From: Candidatus Nitrotoga arctica
GTDB taxonomy: Bacteria; Pseudomonadota; Gammaproteobacteria; Burkholderiales; Gallionellaceae
Assembly: GCF_918378365.1 (NCBI RefSeq)
Contig: NZ_OU912926.1
Span: 1,178,001-1,242,000 of the forward strand
Reading direction: 5' to 3'
DNA length: 64,000 bases
Notes under the pieces: model-generated
Told to the model about the DNA's origin: nothing
Databases searched by the model: none
The model's input: the letters and a program-made list of their open reading frames with translations, nothing else
In this document: piece by piece, positions 38,080-46,238 of the stretch
Layout: every line of letters begins with the position of its first letter
How positions within the stretch are numbered: position 1 is the first letter of the stretch
Translations under genes and position numbers: made by a program

Positions 38080-39314
38080 CAGAGATGGAGATAAAGAAGG
38101 CCAAAGCTACGAATAAGCCCTACAAGCTAACAGATGGGGGCGGACTGTTCCTGCTGGTACACACGAACGGCGGCAAGTATTGGCGGTTAAGATATCGTGT
38201 CGGCGGAAAAGAAAAGCTTCTAGCAATCGGCGTCTACCCAGACGTAACCTTATCTGAAGCACGGGAACGGCGCGAACAGGCACGCAAGCTGCTGGCGAAC
38301 GGGGCAGACCCAAGCGCGGTAAAGCAAGAAGCGAAGCAAACTAACAACAAAGCTTTGCAGGTTGCCCGCGAAAATAGCTTTGTCACACTTGCCATTGAAT
38401 ATCACAAAGTTAAGTCTCCGATGTGGACACCCGGACACGCGAAGCAGTGGCTTGGCAACTTGGAAAAATATGCTTTGCCCGTCATCGGTAATCGCCCGAT
38501 AGCTGAGATTGAGCCGATGGAATTAGTTGGCATCATGCGGACTATAGAGGAGCATGGCACATTCGAGACACGGGATCGCTTGCTTCAATCAATCGGCGCG
38601 GTATTCAAGTATGCAATCGCCACAGGCAGGGCTAAATACAATCCGGCAGAAATCCGCATGGCATTGGTTGACAGGCCAAAGGTAGAGCATTTCCACTGCA
38701 TTCCAACTGAAGAACTACCCACATTCCTGCGCTCTGTAACCGCCTATCAGGAAATGGATAAAGTCTCGCCCATCGCTATATCTGCCCTACGCCTACTGAT
38801 GTTGACGGCAACTCGCACAAGTGAAGTACGCTATTCGAAGTGGAAGGACTTCGACCTAGACACCAGATGTTGGGTTATTCCTGCAGAACAGGTTGGACGC
38901 AAGGGCAAGGGCGACAAGCGCAAAGATCATGCTGTGCCGCTATCCACTCAAGCGATGGCAATTTTGCGCGGATTAATACCTTTCACAGGGCAGGGGGAGT
39001 ATGTATTCCCGAACCGCAACTATTCGGGCAAAGTAATCAGCGAAAACACGGTGCTGAAAATCATTGAGACCATTGGCTACAAAGGCAAGATGACTGGCCA
39101 CGGTTTCAGGAGTTTGGCGCGCACTGTCCTGGGTGATATGGGGCATCGCTGGGAAGTACTAGAGGCAGTGCTATCCCATGCGCTGGTGAACCAGACGGCG
39201 GCGGCATACGTGCGGACTTCATACTTTGAGGAGAGGCGCGATATTATGCAACAGTGGGCGGATTATCTTGCCAAAGTGGAGGCAGGCGCGGAAGTGATAC
39301 CGTTACGAGCATGA
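38070..39314 (+). CDS. int: P4-type tyrosine site-specific integrase
   Basis: The 414-residue protein has the DUF4102 arm-binding domain (1-90), a SAM-like core-binding domain and the tyrosine recombinase domain. Catalytic residues are seen as R in 'TATRTSEVRYSKW', H-x-x-R in 'GHGFRSLAR', H in 'LSHAL' and Y in 'AAYVRTSYFEERR'. It lies 650 bp from tRNA-Ser and should integrate and excise the island there. Length and domain order are normal. Confidence 0.93.
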   Translation: MPLTEMEIKKAKATNKPYKLTDGGGLFLLVHTNGGKYWRLRYRVGGKEKLLAIGVYPDVTLSEARERREQARKLLANGADPSAVKQEAKQTNNKALQVARENSFVTLAIEYHKVKSPMWTPGHAKQWLGNLEKYALPVIGNRPIAEIEPMELVGIMRTIEEHGTFETRDRLLQSIGAVFKYAIATGRAKYNPAEIRMALVDRPKVEHFHCIPTEELPTFLRSVTAYQEMDKVSPIAISALRLLMLTATRTSEVRYSKWKDFDLDTRCWVIPAEQVGRKGKGDKRKDHAVPLSTQAMAILRGLIPFTGQGEYVFPNRNYSGKVISENTVLKIIETIGYKGKMTGHGFRSLARTVLGDMGHRWEVLEAVLSHALVNQTAAAYVRTSYFEERRDIMQQWADYLAKVEAGAEVIPLRA

Positions 39315-39963
39315 TAATTGACGCCATGGCTGACACCTATTAGATCAACACGTCCAGCCGTCACTCTGAAAACTTGGTTCGTAGGATCGAAGACTCACGT
39401 ACCTACATTATTTATCAATACCTTACAGTGTTCGTCACACTCAAGAACAGTCCTAAACAGCTACAGCAATACCCTCAAAAGTGTAAAAGTGATACGTTTT
39501 TGACTACAGTATTAAACTCATGCTAACGCAAGCGAGTGGTAATATTTAATATAGGAAGGAGTAGTTTTATCCTTCAAATGTTCTGCAAAATGACAGCACC
39601 GCCCGCGATTAAATCAGCACAAAGCATCGCCCTTGTGCATGTTATCCACTGCACCAAAATTGCATAGTTTTCCTCCACAGAAAAACCAAAGCAATACGAT
39701 TGTTCATAAAAGAACTAGAAAGTGGATTGCTATGTGGATATGGAATACAAATTTGTATTACTCAAAATTGCGACGGATGGGACATAATTGTTGACGACTT
39801 TATACTCAGTACTATAATGGGCTTAACTTTGGTTATAGAGTTATCGTTCAGATCGATTACCAAATTATTCTTAAAATAAAAATCCGAAATATCCATCAAG
39901 ATTATCGTGCTATCTTCAGTCAAGTATTTACATCGCACTTAATATAATTAATTGGAGTTTTTA
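39315..39963. other. Noncoding stretch after the integrase
   Basis: No supported gene over about 650 bp. It is more AT-rich than the flanks and carries the promoter described next. Confidence 0.5.
39791..39818 (+). promoter_or_regulatory. Sigma70-type promoter
   Basis: TTGACG (39791) and TATAAT (39813) with a 16-bp spacer, about 145 bp upstream of the gene at 39964. Near-consensus. Confidence 0.55.
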
Positions 39964-40452
39964 ATGATCAAACTACATTTGGAATCCCTCGATAACCTTG
40001 ACTTAGAGCCAATCATTGTGAAGGCGATCGACGCAATAGATGGTTATGGATGGAGCTTCGACAAAGCAATAGAGGTCGCTGAGGAATATCGCCGATTCTT
40101 AGCTTTGTGTTTGTTATTTCCAGATGATTCCATGGTGCCATCCAACGTAGTGGATGATTTTTGGCATTTGCATATTTTGGATACACAAAAATATGCGGTC
40201 GATTGTGAAAATTTCTTTGGTTATTTTCTCCATCATTTTCCATATTTTGGAATGAGGGGAAATCATGATGAAAAAAACTTGGAAATTGCATGGTACGCAA
40301 CACTTGATGCTTACAAGATGACTTTTGGTTCCACACCCTCAGCGGAACTCTGGCCACGTTCAAACCGTTGTCCTAACTGTGGGAAAAGAGCAAATAGTAT
40401 GTCAGTAGATATCCGACCAACACTAAGAGATATAGGTTTGGCTATTGTTTAA
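39964..40452 (+). CDS. Glycine-rich-domain-containing-like protein (GRDP-like)
   Basis: The 162-residue protein contains 'RFLALCLLFPDDSMVPSNVVDDFWHLHILDTQKYAVDCENFFGYFLHHFPYFG', the conserved block of the GRDP-like family, known in plants and in scattered bacteria. The C-terminus adds a CPNC pair. The ATG at 39964 has GGAG upstream; an earlier TTG is less likely. It precedes the membrane pentapeptide protein by 5 bp, so the two form an operon. No biochemical role is established. Confidence 0.7.
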   Translation: MIKLHLESLDNLDLEPIIVKAIDAIDGYGWSFDKAIEVAEEYRRFLALCLLFPDDSMVPSNVVDDFWHLHILDTQKYAVDCENFFGYFLHHFPYFGMRGNHDEKNLEIAWYATLDAYKMTFGSTPSAELWPRSNRCPNCGKRANSMSVDIRPTLRDIGLAIV

Positions 40453-40457
40453 CAATA

Positions 40458-41363
40458 ATGATTTACTGGTTTAGATGTTGCTACAATTGGGCTAAAGAGA
40501 GCCATTTTTGGTTTTGGGCGATTTCTGTTATATGGGTGGTTTTGATAGGCGGGTTGTGGTATGTGCTTTTTATAGCGCATCTCGTGGAATTGCCTATGGA
40601 TGAAACTGGTCAGACAGTTGGCTATTTTATAGGCGGTATCGGCGTAGCAACTATCGCCATGGTGACAGCAGGTCGACGCACCCATGCACTGATGAATCAG
40701 GTAAAAAACGATCAAGCCCGCGTAATAAATGAAAATTTTACAAAATCTATTGAATTATTAGGAAATAGTGATGAAGCAGTGCGCCATGGAGGACTTTTTT
40801 CACTCCAGAGAATGATGCGTGATGAAAGCTTTTATCCAACAATTGTGAAAATTGTCACTTCTTACATACGACATAAAAGCCAACACTACTTTAGAGAAGA
40901 ACTAAAAATTGTTAATAGTAATGAAGACAAAGCAATAGAACAGTTAGACGGCATGCCAATGAGAATTGATGTTGAAGCAGCCTTATCTGTACTTAAAAAT
41001 CGACTACAGTACGATACTGGCGGGTTTGAAGATTTTAAAAAAAATAAACAAAATAATACATCTTTTGACCTTTCAAATTCAAAGCTTTTCAATGCGGATT
41101 TGTCCCATACTCGGTTCGTTAACTTTAACCTTTCAGATAGTCTGATTCGTAATTGCGTGCTTACTCGATCAAGTCTTGCGGGAGCTAATCTAACTAAAAC
41201 GGATTTTAGCGGAACGGATTTTAGCGACACAGATTTATCTGGTGCAGACTTAAGCAGTACCATAGGACTGACTCAAAAACAGATAAACCAAGCTGTAGGA
41301 GACTCGACTACAAAGCTACCTAAAGGATTACAGAATCCAGATACTTGGTTGACGTGTAGTTAA
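40458..41363 (+). CDS. Membrane protein with C-terminal pentapeptide repeats
   Basis: The 301-residue protein has two N-terminal transmembrane helices ('FWFWAISVIWVVLIGGLWYVLFIA', 'VGYFIGGIGVATIAMVTAG'), a helical middle and then about ten pentapeptide repeats of the A/S-D/N-L-S/x-x type ('FDLSNSKLFNADLSHTRF'...'GANLTKTDFSGTDFSDTDLSGADLSS'). Pentapeptide beta-helices can mimic DNA or bind proteins. The membrane anchor plus its GRDP-like operon partner is uncommon. Island cargo; possibly defence or stress, which is a guess. Confidence 0.75.
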   Translation: MIYWFRCCYNWAKESHFWFWAISVIWVVLIGGLWYVLFIAHLVELPMDETGQTVGYFIGGIGVATIAMVTAGRRTHALMNQVKNDQARVINENFTKSIELLGNSDEAVRHGGLFSLQRMMRDESFYPTIVKIVTSYIRHKSQHYFREELKIVNSNEDKAIEQLDGMPMRIDVEAALSVLKNRLQYDTGGFEDFKKNKQNNTSFDLSNSKLFNADLSHTRFVNFNLSDSLIRNCVLTRSSLAGANLTKTDFSGTDFSDTDLSGADLSSTIGLTQKQINQAVGDSTTKLPKGLQNPDTWLTCS

Positions 41364-41380
41364 GGAATACTATAGTATTC
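41349..41380 (+). promoter_or_regulatory. Methyltransferase promoter with overlapping palindromic operator
   Basis: TTGACG (41349) and TATAGT (41371) with a 16-bp spacer form a promoter. A perfect 16-bp palindrome GAATACTATAGTATTC (41365-41380) covers the -10. Its half-site TAGTATTC recurs upstream of the regulator gene at 43042. Confidence 0.65.
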
Positions 41381-41406
41381 TTACCCTAGCGTTTTCGGTG
41401 ATTCCC

Positions 41407-42093
41407 ATGTTTTATTACTACGGCAGAAAAAAACAGATTGCTAGACATTATCCAGCACCAAATTATGGTTGTATAATTGAGCCATTCGCGGGCTCTGCCG
41501 CTTATTCTTTCCATAACGATAACTGGCGTAAGCAAGTAATTCTTATTGAAAAGGATGTGCGAGTTTCTGCAATTTGGGAATGGCTGATTAACGAAGCCAC
41601 ACCAAACACTATAAAAAAAATGCCTGATCTTCATCCCGGAGAAAAAAGCTCAGAGTTTCTACATATAATCCATGCTGCAACTAAAATGGCATTCAAATAC
41701 AAAACCATAAAAGTTACCCCTGTTTTAGCAAGAAATTGGGAAATAAGCAAAAGAGTAATGGCAGAGAATCTGGGTAAGGTAAAGCACTGGCAAATAATAT
41801 GTGGAGATTACACTTCAGCCCCCGATATTGAAGCAACGTGGTTTATTGATCCGCCATATAGGTTCGAACCCGGCATGGGATATGGGCATAGTAGTGCACG
41901 TATGGATTATGAACAATTGGCTAAATGGTGCATGGCAAGGCATGGCGAAATAATCTGTTGTGAAGGAGAAAATGGGAATTATTTGCCGTTTGTTACACTC
42001 CTAGAGTTGAAGGGTATTGCAGGAAAATCAAGCAAAGAGAAGCTTTTTTATAGGTCGCCTTATGGAGCAAGGCAACTCGAGCTGATCACGTAA
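41407..42093 (+). CDS. DNA adenine methyltransferase (Dam/DpnM-like)
   Basis: The 228-residue protein has the order seen in class alpha N6-adenine methyltransferases: FxGxx motif 'FAGSAAY' (27-33) for AdoMet and 'DPPY' (148-151) for catalysis. An ATG at 41407 or a GTG at 41398 may start it. It lies convergent to a candidate restriction enzyme and a C-type regulator, forming a type II restriction-modification system. The recognition sequence cannot be read from the protein. Confidence 0.85.
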   Translation: MFYYYGRKKQIARHYPAPNYGCIIEPFAGSAAYSFHNDNWRKQVILIEKDVRVSAIWEWLINEATPNTIKKMPDLHPGEKSSEFLHIIHAATKMAFKYKTIKVTPVLARNWEISKRVMAENLGKVKHWQIICGDYTSAPDIEATWFIDPPYRFEPGMGYGHSSARMDYEQLAKWCMARHGEIICCEGENGNYLPFVTLLELKGIAGKSSKEKLFYRSPYGARQLELIT

Positions 42094-42108
42094 TTAGTTT
42101 TTATTGGG

Positions 42109-42780
42109 CTATGTGATGCTAAATCTCAAAAATCGGGAGTAGGCCGATACATACTCTTGATTATCGATTAATACTACCCAGCCATTACCCATTTTTTTCT
42201 TTCCGCTTATACCCATTCCGGTAACTTTCGTGTTCCTTCCCGTAGTACCGCTTATTTCCCCCCAATCATCAGTACAAAGTTCATTGCTATAAAACGCCCC
42301 GGTAATTGTGGGAAAGTTAAAGGAGTGCCCGTCCTCAACAAAATCCCACACCAGACCAAGTAACTCAGAAACCTCTCTATGATGAGCCTGCCATGTAATA
42401 CCAGTCAGCATTTCAATCCGAGTTTGGCCCGCGCGAAGATTCGCGCTCGTTTTTATGTTGCCAACGGTACATTTAATTTCCAATCCTTCTGGGTAGTTTC
42501 TTAATTGTTCTTCTGAGCATGTTGCTGCTTTGGGAGGAATCAAATCAGGATGCCCTTTTTCGATAGGGTTGACAATGGCATCAATAAACGACGTTAGACT
42601 ATCGCAGAATACGGAACCAATCATTGCGCTAGTTGTTTTGTAATCAATGCTTTTATATAAGGTGGATGGAAGATCAGACAAAATTTGATTTGTTTGAACT
42701 ATGCCGCTGCGTATTGAATCACTGCTTACCAAAAAGCCACAATTAATTTCAAAACCAGTATTAACTATAAAGTTCGCCAT
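42109..42780 (-). CDS. Candidate type II restriction endonuclease
   Basis: The 223-residue protein shows a possible PD-(D/E)xK site: P78-D79 followed by E101-I-K103 in 'GLEIKCTVGN'. The stretch 'GQTRIEMLTGITWQAHHREVSELLGLVWDF' follows. It is co-transcribed with the C-type regulator, whose end it overlaps by 20 bp, and convergent with the methyltransferase. That is the standard R-M layout. The frame is open to 42810; I chose the ATG at 42780. Not recognised as a named enzyme. Confidence 0.65.
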   Translation of the reverse strand: MANFIVNTGFEINCGFLVSSDSIRSGIVQTNQILSDLPSTLYKSIDYKTTSAMIGSVFCDSLTSFIDAIVNPIEKGHPDLIPPKAATCSEEQLRNYPEGLEIKCTVGNIKTSANLRAGQTRIEMLTGITWQAHHREVSELLGLVWDFVEDGHSFNFPTITGAFYSNELCTDDWGEISGTTGRNTKVTGMGISGKKKMGNGWVVLIDNQEYVSAYSRFLRFSIT

Positions 42781-43000
42781 GTTGCATTTCAATTTGCTGT
42801 ACAAGATCACTCGGCTTAATCTTTAAAGCGCTTGCTATTTTGAACAATATTGCAAGAGTGGGCATCTTCAAACCCCTCTCTATTTGGCTCACATAAGTAC
42901 GATGAATACCAGCCAAATCTGCAAGATCTTCTTGAGACAGCTGAGATAAATGCCGATATTTAATCAATGCTTGAGCAATTGATTGATTCAGTGTTCTCAT
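42761..43000 (-). CDS. C-protein-like HTH regulator of the R-M system
   Basis: The 79-residue protein is a single XRE-type helix-turn-helix: 'LSQEDLADLAGIHRTYVSQIERGLKMPTLAILFKIASAL'. Size and position before the endonuclease gene match controller proteins of type II systems, which delay endonuclease expression and repress the methyltransferase. I chose the ATG at 43000; the longer frame to 43090 runs through the likely promoter and operator. Its sites are proposed at 41365 and 43019. Confidence 0.8.
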   Translation of the reverse strand: MRTLNQSIAQALIKYRHLSQLSQEDLADLAGIHRTYVSQIERGLKMPTLAILFKIASALKIKPSDLVQQIEMQHGELYS

Positions 43001-43018
43001 AATTAATAATCCCATTAT

Positions 43019-43049
43019 GGATACTAATGATCTACAGCCCATAGTATTC
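43019..43049 (-). promoter_or_regulatory. Inverted half-sites upstream of the C regulator
   Basis: GGATACTA (43019-43026) and TAGTATTC (43042-43049) are inverted half-sites 15 bp apart, matching the palindrome at the methyltransferase promoter. They lie 19-49 bp upstream of the regulator ATG. The rest of 43050-43468 has no gene I can support. Confidence 0.6.
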
Positions 43050-43468
43050 AATTTGGCATAACGATTTTCCTTGCCTCCCCAAAAATGCACAATAAGAGAG
43101 GATTTCTAAAATATCGTAAGATAAACGCAAGTGCTTCCCCCTTTGGTTTCGCGTGCTATGGATTGACTCTGTAATTAGCGACTAATGAGTGACCTGAACG
43201 TTACCCGATCTGCTCCCGGGCGTTAGGCCGTATGTGCAACCCCACTCGATATCGGGGCAGTTGGGTCAGGCTTCGATGCTTTTTCCGCCACTCCCCCTGC
43301 AAGTCGGTTTTTCCATAATATCCGCTGACTTTCTACAACGTGCCGCCTGAAAATGCTGTAGCGGTATCCCGTTTTAAGTGCCTAGTCATATACGCATCCT
43401 TTAGCTTTTGATTTTTTCGTGATGTGGTATCTTGGGTTTGTCGACGATATGCACTGACTGGAGCCCGC

Positions 43469-44254
43469 ATGACAGAACAAACGCGAATCGGAAAACTTAC
43501 AATTCACCATATTCAACATTTGATTCAGTTTGTCCCTATCCTAGAGCAGATAAAACCTGATCTTGCAGAGAAATTAATTTTGCATCCAGACAACGCTGTG
43601 GAGTTTTGGAAGCCAGGTCTAGCATGGGGTGATTATTATGATCTATCTATAACACAACATATTGCTTGTTTCTTGATGATCGCTGGTCTTGCCGACTATG
43701 TAATTGCTGCCGCCCAATCATCCGATCCTACTAGCGAAATGATGAAACTAGACGACCACCCAGACTATCAGGAATGGAATGGTGGGGCTGAGAAGCTATT
43801 CGAGTATCACAAACTTCTAGGGGCACTCTACGCATTGGTAGGATCTTTGGAATGCCTTGTTCTTTATGGCTATTACATCAATGAATACATCGCTATTTCT
43901 GCTGAACAAAACGATGATACAGCGCTCTTTAATGCAATTCGAATTGACCCAGTTGTGCTGACATGTAAAACCTCTTCTCACCGCATTAGTCGTGCTGTCG
44001 TAGAAGCTGACACTGCTTTCTTTCATGGCCTTCAAAATGCACTTAATGGGAAAACAGGAAGTCAGGCAAGTTATCTCAAAAAATTTAAATTATTGATGCA
44101 AATATTACTCGAACAAAATTTACTAAATGAACCTATTAGCGAGTTGAAAAAGTTATGCCTAGAACTCGAAGTCTATGCAGATAATCCTAGCGCTGAAAAG
44201 AATTTGGATGAGTTAATTCGTAAATTTCGCAAAAAACAAACCATTTCAAAATGA
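43469..44254 (+). CDS. Hypothetical helical protein
   Basis: The 261-residue protein is mainly helical and acidic, with no signal peptide or clear membrane helix. I do not recognise it. The ATG at 43469 has GGAG seven bases upstream; the frame is open to 43424. It sits between the R-M system and the replication initiator, so it is island cargo. Blocks such as 'FWKPGLAWGDYYDLSIT' and 'YHKLLGALYALVGSLECLVLYGYYINEYIAI' could be used to find relatives. Confidence 0.6.
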   Translation: MTEQTRIGKLTIHHIQHLIQFVPILEQIKPDLAEKLILHPDNAVEFWKPGLAWGDYYDLSITQHIACFLMIAGLADYVIAAAQSSDPTSEMMKLDDHPDYQEWNGGAEKLFEYHKLLGALYALVGSLECLVLYGYYINEYIAISAEQNDDTALFNAIRIDPVVLTCKTSSHRISRAVVEADTAFFHGLQNALNGKTGSQASYLKKFKLLMQILLEQNLLNEPISELKKLCLELEVYADNPSAEKNLDELIRKFRKKQTISK

Positions 44255-44321
44255 CTTTTGAGATGGTCGCCCGATAACATCTTGATCCATAAAGTTCGTA
44301 TCCGTCGCAGGAAACAAATGT

Positions 44322-45698
44322 ATGCCTGCCGAAACGGAGAACTATATGTTGAAATCGTGGCGTCACAATTCAGAAAATTTAGCTAAATCGAAAGTGGTTA
44401 AGGCAGCCGACGAGGTTTCAACTGCGGCCGGCGTAGCCGAACGCGGGGGAAACTTCGACGGCTTGCAGGGTACGTCGCCTAGTAACACAGTACCCTATAA
44501 CAGCAATAATGAGTATTTCAAGCTTTTAAGGTTTGGGGTTGATAGTCTTTATCTTTCCTATCAGGGTGAAATTTTCCCGCAGGTTCTGGAACGTCTAACC
44601 AAGCTTAAGCAATTAGCACAGCATCCGGAAATAGATCAGCAAGCTCTCGCGCAATACACCATTGCAGGTCATATCTTTGAAGTTAAAGATAAGGGCTCGT
44701 CGGTATTCCCATATGTCCTGGAAGACGGTGCATTTCGTATAAGCATATCCAAAGCCAGTAAACGCACTCCTATGGCCTATGTAAAGCTATCGTCGCAGTA
44801 TCTGTCCAGCGTCACACCCAAAGAGGCAGAACTGCACCTGCGCTCAATTTTGGAAAAATTAGGCAAACTTACGGATTCGGCCCACGTTAGCCGCCTCGAT
44901 CTGTGTGCTGATTTTGTCTCAAATGAAGATATGGAGTCTTGGGATCGTAAAGCTTGGGTAACACGCGGCAAAAATATAGCTGCCTACGCTGTTGCGGAAA
45001 AGTTCACTGGCTGGACGGTTGGTCTGGGCGGAATCATGGCGTGTCGGCTGTATAACAAACTGTTGGAAATATTTTCCAGTGGCCGTGGTGACCTTATTCC
45101 TTTGTGGCAAGCAGCGGGGTGGAAGTATGATGAATCGACTTGGCGCATTGAGTTTCAGTTTAGACGCGAAGTATTAGCACAGCACGGTCTTGTCAATCTC
45201 GATAATGTATTAGCGAATCTGAACGGCCTATGGCGTTATGCCTCAACGGAATGGCTGCGCTTAACTATCCCTAACCTGGACGACCAGACGCGCTCGCGCT
45301 GGCCTGTTCATCCACTTTGGGGACATCTATCCTCGATTGATTGGGAAACCGATGGAGGGCCTCTCACAAGGTCATTTAATGCCACAAGATTACCCGAAGA
45401 TAAAAGAATATTTTCATTGGGGGCAAGTTCGATTGCCTCCTACATGGCGAAGCATGGCATCACCGATTATGGCGACGGTCTTGATCGGTTTCAATGCGAC
45501 TTGTACGGATATCTTCAAACCCGTGGAGAGTTTTTGGGGTTGTCAGCGGAAAGTTTTCTTATCGAAAAAGTTCGTCTGCGTGCCAAGGAATTCAACACGA
45601 TCCAAAATTGTTTAGATGCGGAATGGACGCAGTTAGAGAGGAATAAATCTGCTGTCGAATACGGCAGGGCATCGAAAGGTGGTAATGATGCAATCTAA
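44322..45698 (+). CDS. Replication initiation factor (Rep_trans-like)
   Basis: The 458-residue protein resembles the rolling-circle replication initiation factor family of plasmids and Tn916-type elements: 'LLRFGVDSLYLSYQGE', 'HVSRLDLCADFVS', 'WRIEFQFRREVLAQHGL' and 'LRLTIPN'. Such proteins nick an origin in the excised element. AGGAAAC lies seven bases before the ATG. It overlaps alpA, and together they suggest the island can replicate after excision. Confidence 0.75.
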   Translation: MPAETENYMLKSWRHNSENLAKSKVVKAADEVSTAAGVAERGGNFDGLQGTSPSNTVPYNSNNEYFKLLRFGVDSLYLSYQGEIFPQVLERLTKLKQLAQHPEIDQQALAQYTIAGHIFEVKDKGSSVFPYVLEDGAFRISISKASKRTPMAYVKLSSQYLSSVTPKEAELHLRSILEKLGKLTDSAHVSRLDLCADFVSNEDMESWDRKAWVTRGKNIAAYAVAEKFTGWTVGLGGIMACRLYNKLLEIFSSGRGDLIPLWQAAGWKYDESTWRIEFQFRREVLAQHGLVNLDNVLANLNGLWRYASTEWLRLTIPNLDDQTRSRWPVHPLWGHLSSIDWETDGGPLTRSFNATRLPEDKRIFSLGASSIASYMAKHGITDYGDGLDRFQCDLYGYLQTRGEFLGLSAESFLIEKVRLRAKEFNTIQNCLDAEWTQLERNKSAVEYGRASKGGNDAI

Positions 45699-45921
45699 TT
45701 TACAACAAAACGCACCTGCACACGGTCAACAAAATCAAATTATTGACTACCTCATACCACGCAAGACCGTTGAAAAATTGTCCGGGCTAAGCAGGGCAAC
45801 AATCTACCGCTTAATTAAATCAGGAAAGTTTCCACGACCATTATCCATCGGCACGGGATCAGTACGTTGGAGGCAGTCGGAAGTGATTGCTTGGCAACAG
45901 TCACTTAGTCAAAGCCTCTAG
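45685..45921 (+). CDS. AlpA-family regulator (excisionase-like)
   Basis: The small protein of about 78 residues has the AlpA pattern 'KTVEKLSGLSRATIYRLIKSGKFPRPLSIGTGSVRWRQSEVIAWQQS'. AlpA proteins activate or direct excision of P4-type islands. The start overlaps the end of the rep gene. The frame opens with GTG at 45679, but ATG at 45685 or 45688 is likelier given AAAGGTGG. A decayed relative lies at 47575. Confidence 0.88.
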   Translation: MMQSNLQQNAPAHGQQNQIIDYLIPRKTVEKLSGLSRATIYRLIKSGKFPRPLSIGTGSVRWRQSEVIAWQQSLSQSL

Positions 45922-46238
45922 CAGCCGATAATTGGAGGCAAGCCAAAACATTTGGGGGTATATTTGCGGGTATATTTAATATATATAAAATTGGAACCCA
46001 ATAGTGGCAAAGCTTCCAACTAACTATTCGACTGACACAGCTTTTTGCCCATGTTGAAAATCGAGCTATGGAAAGTTGTTGCTGCCAGGAGTCGGAGCAA
46101 ATAAAGGCCTACCAACTCAGGGGCCATCCGACCGGGGCAATTTAGGGAGGAGTTTTGGAGTTACCTCATTTCCATCCGCACTATCAAAAAAGGTTCGCAT
46201 TCAACAAAGACCATCCTGCCGTATGATTACCCGCCCAA
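45922..46238. repeat. GGGTATAT repeats near the right end of the island
   Basis: GGGTATAT occurs at 45956 and 45968, 12 bp apart, matching the pair beside the integrase (37534 and 37546). No gene is seen in this stretch, which is probably the right end region of the tRNA-Ser island. Confidence 0.5.

Noticed and set aside
44442..44453. CGCGGGGGAAAC, identical to 12 bases of the CRISPR repeat end, inside the rep gene
   Set aside because: It is a single copy in coding sequence without the rest of the repeat; most likely chance.
46011..46017. AGCTTCC as a right attachment site matching the end of tRNA-Ser
   Set aside because: Only seven bases match beyond doubt; too short to call attR, although the position beyond the GGGTATAT repeats is suggestive.
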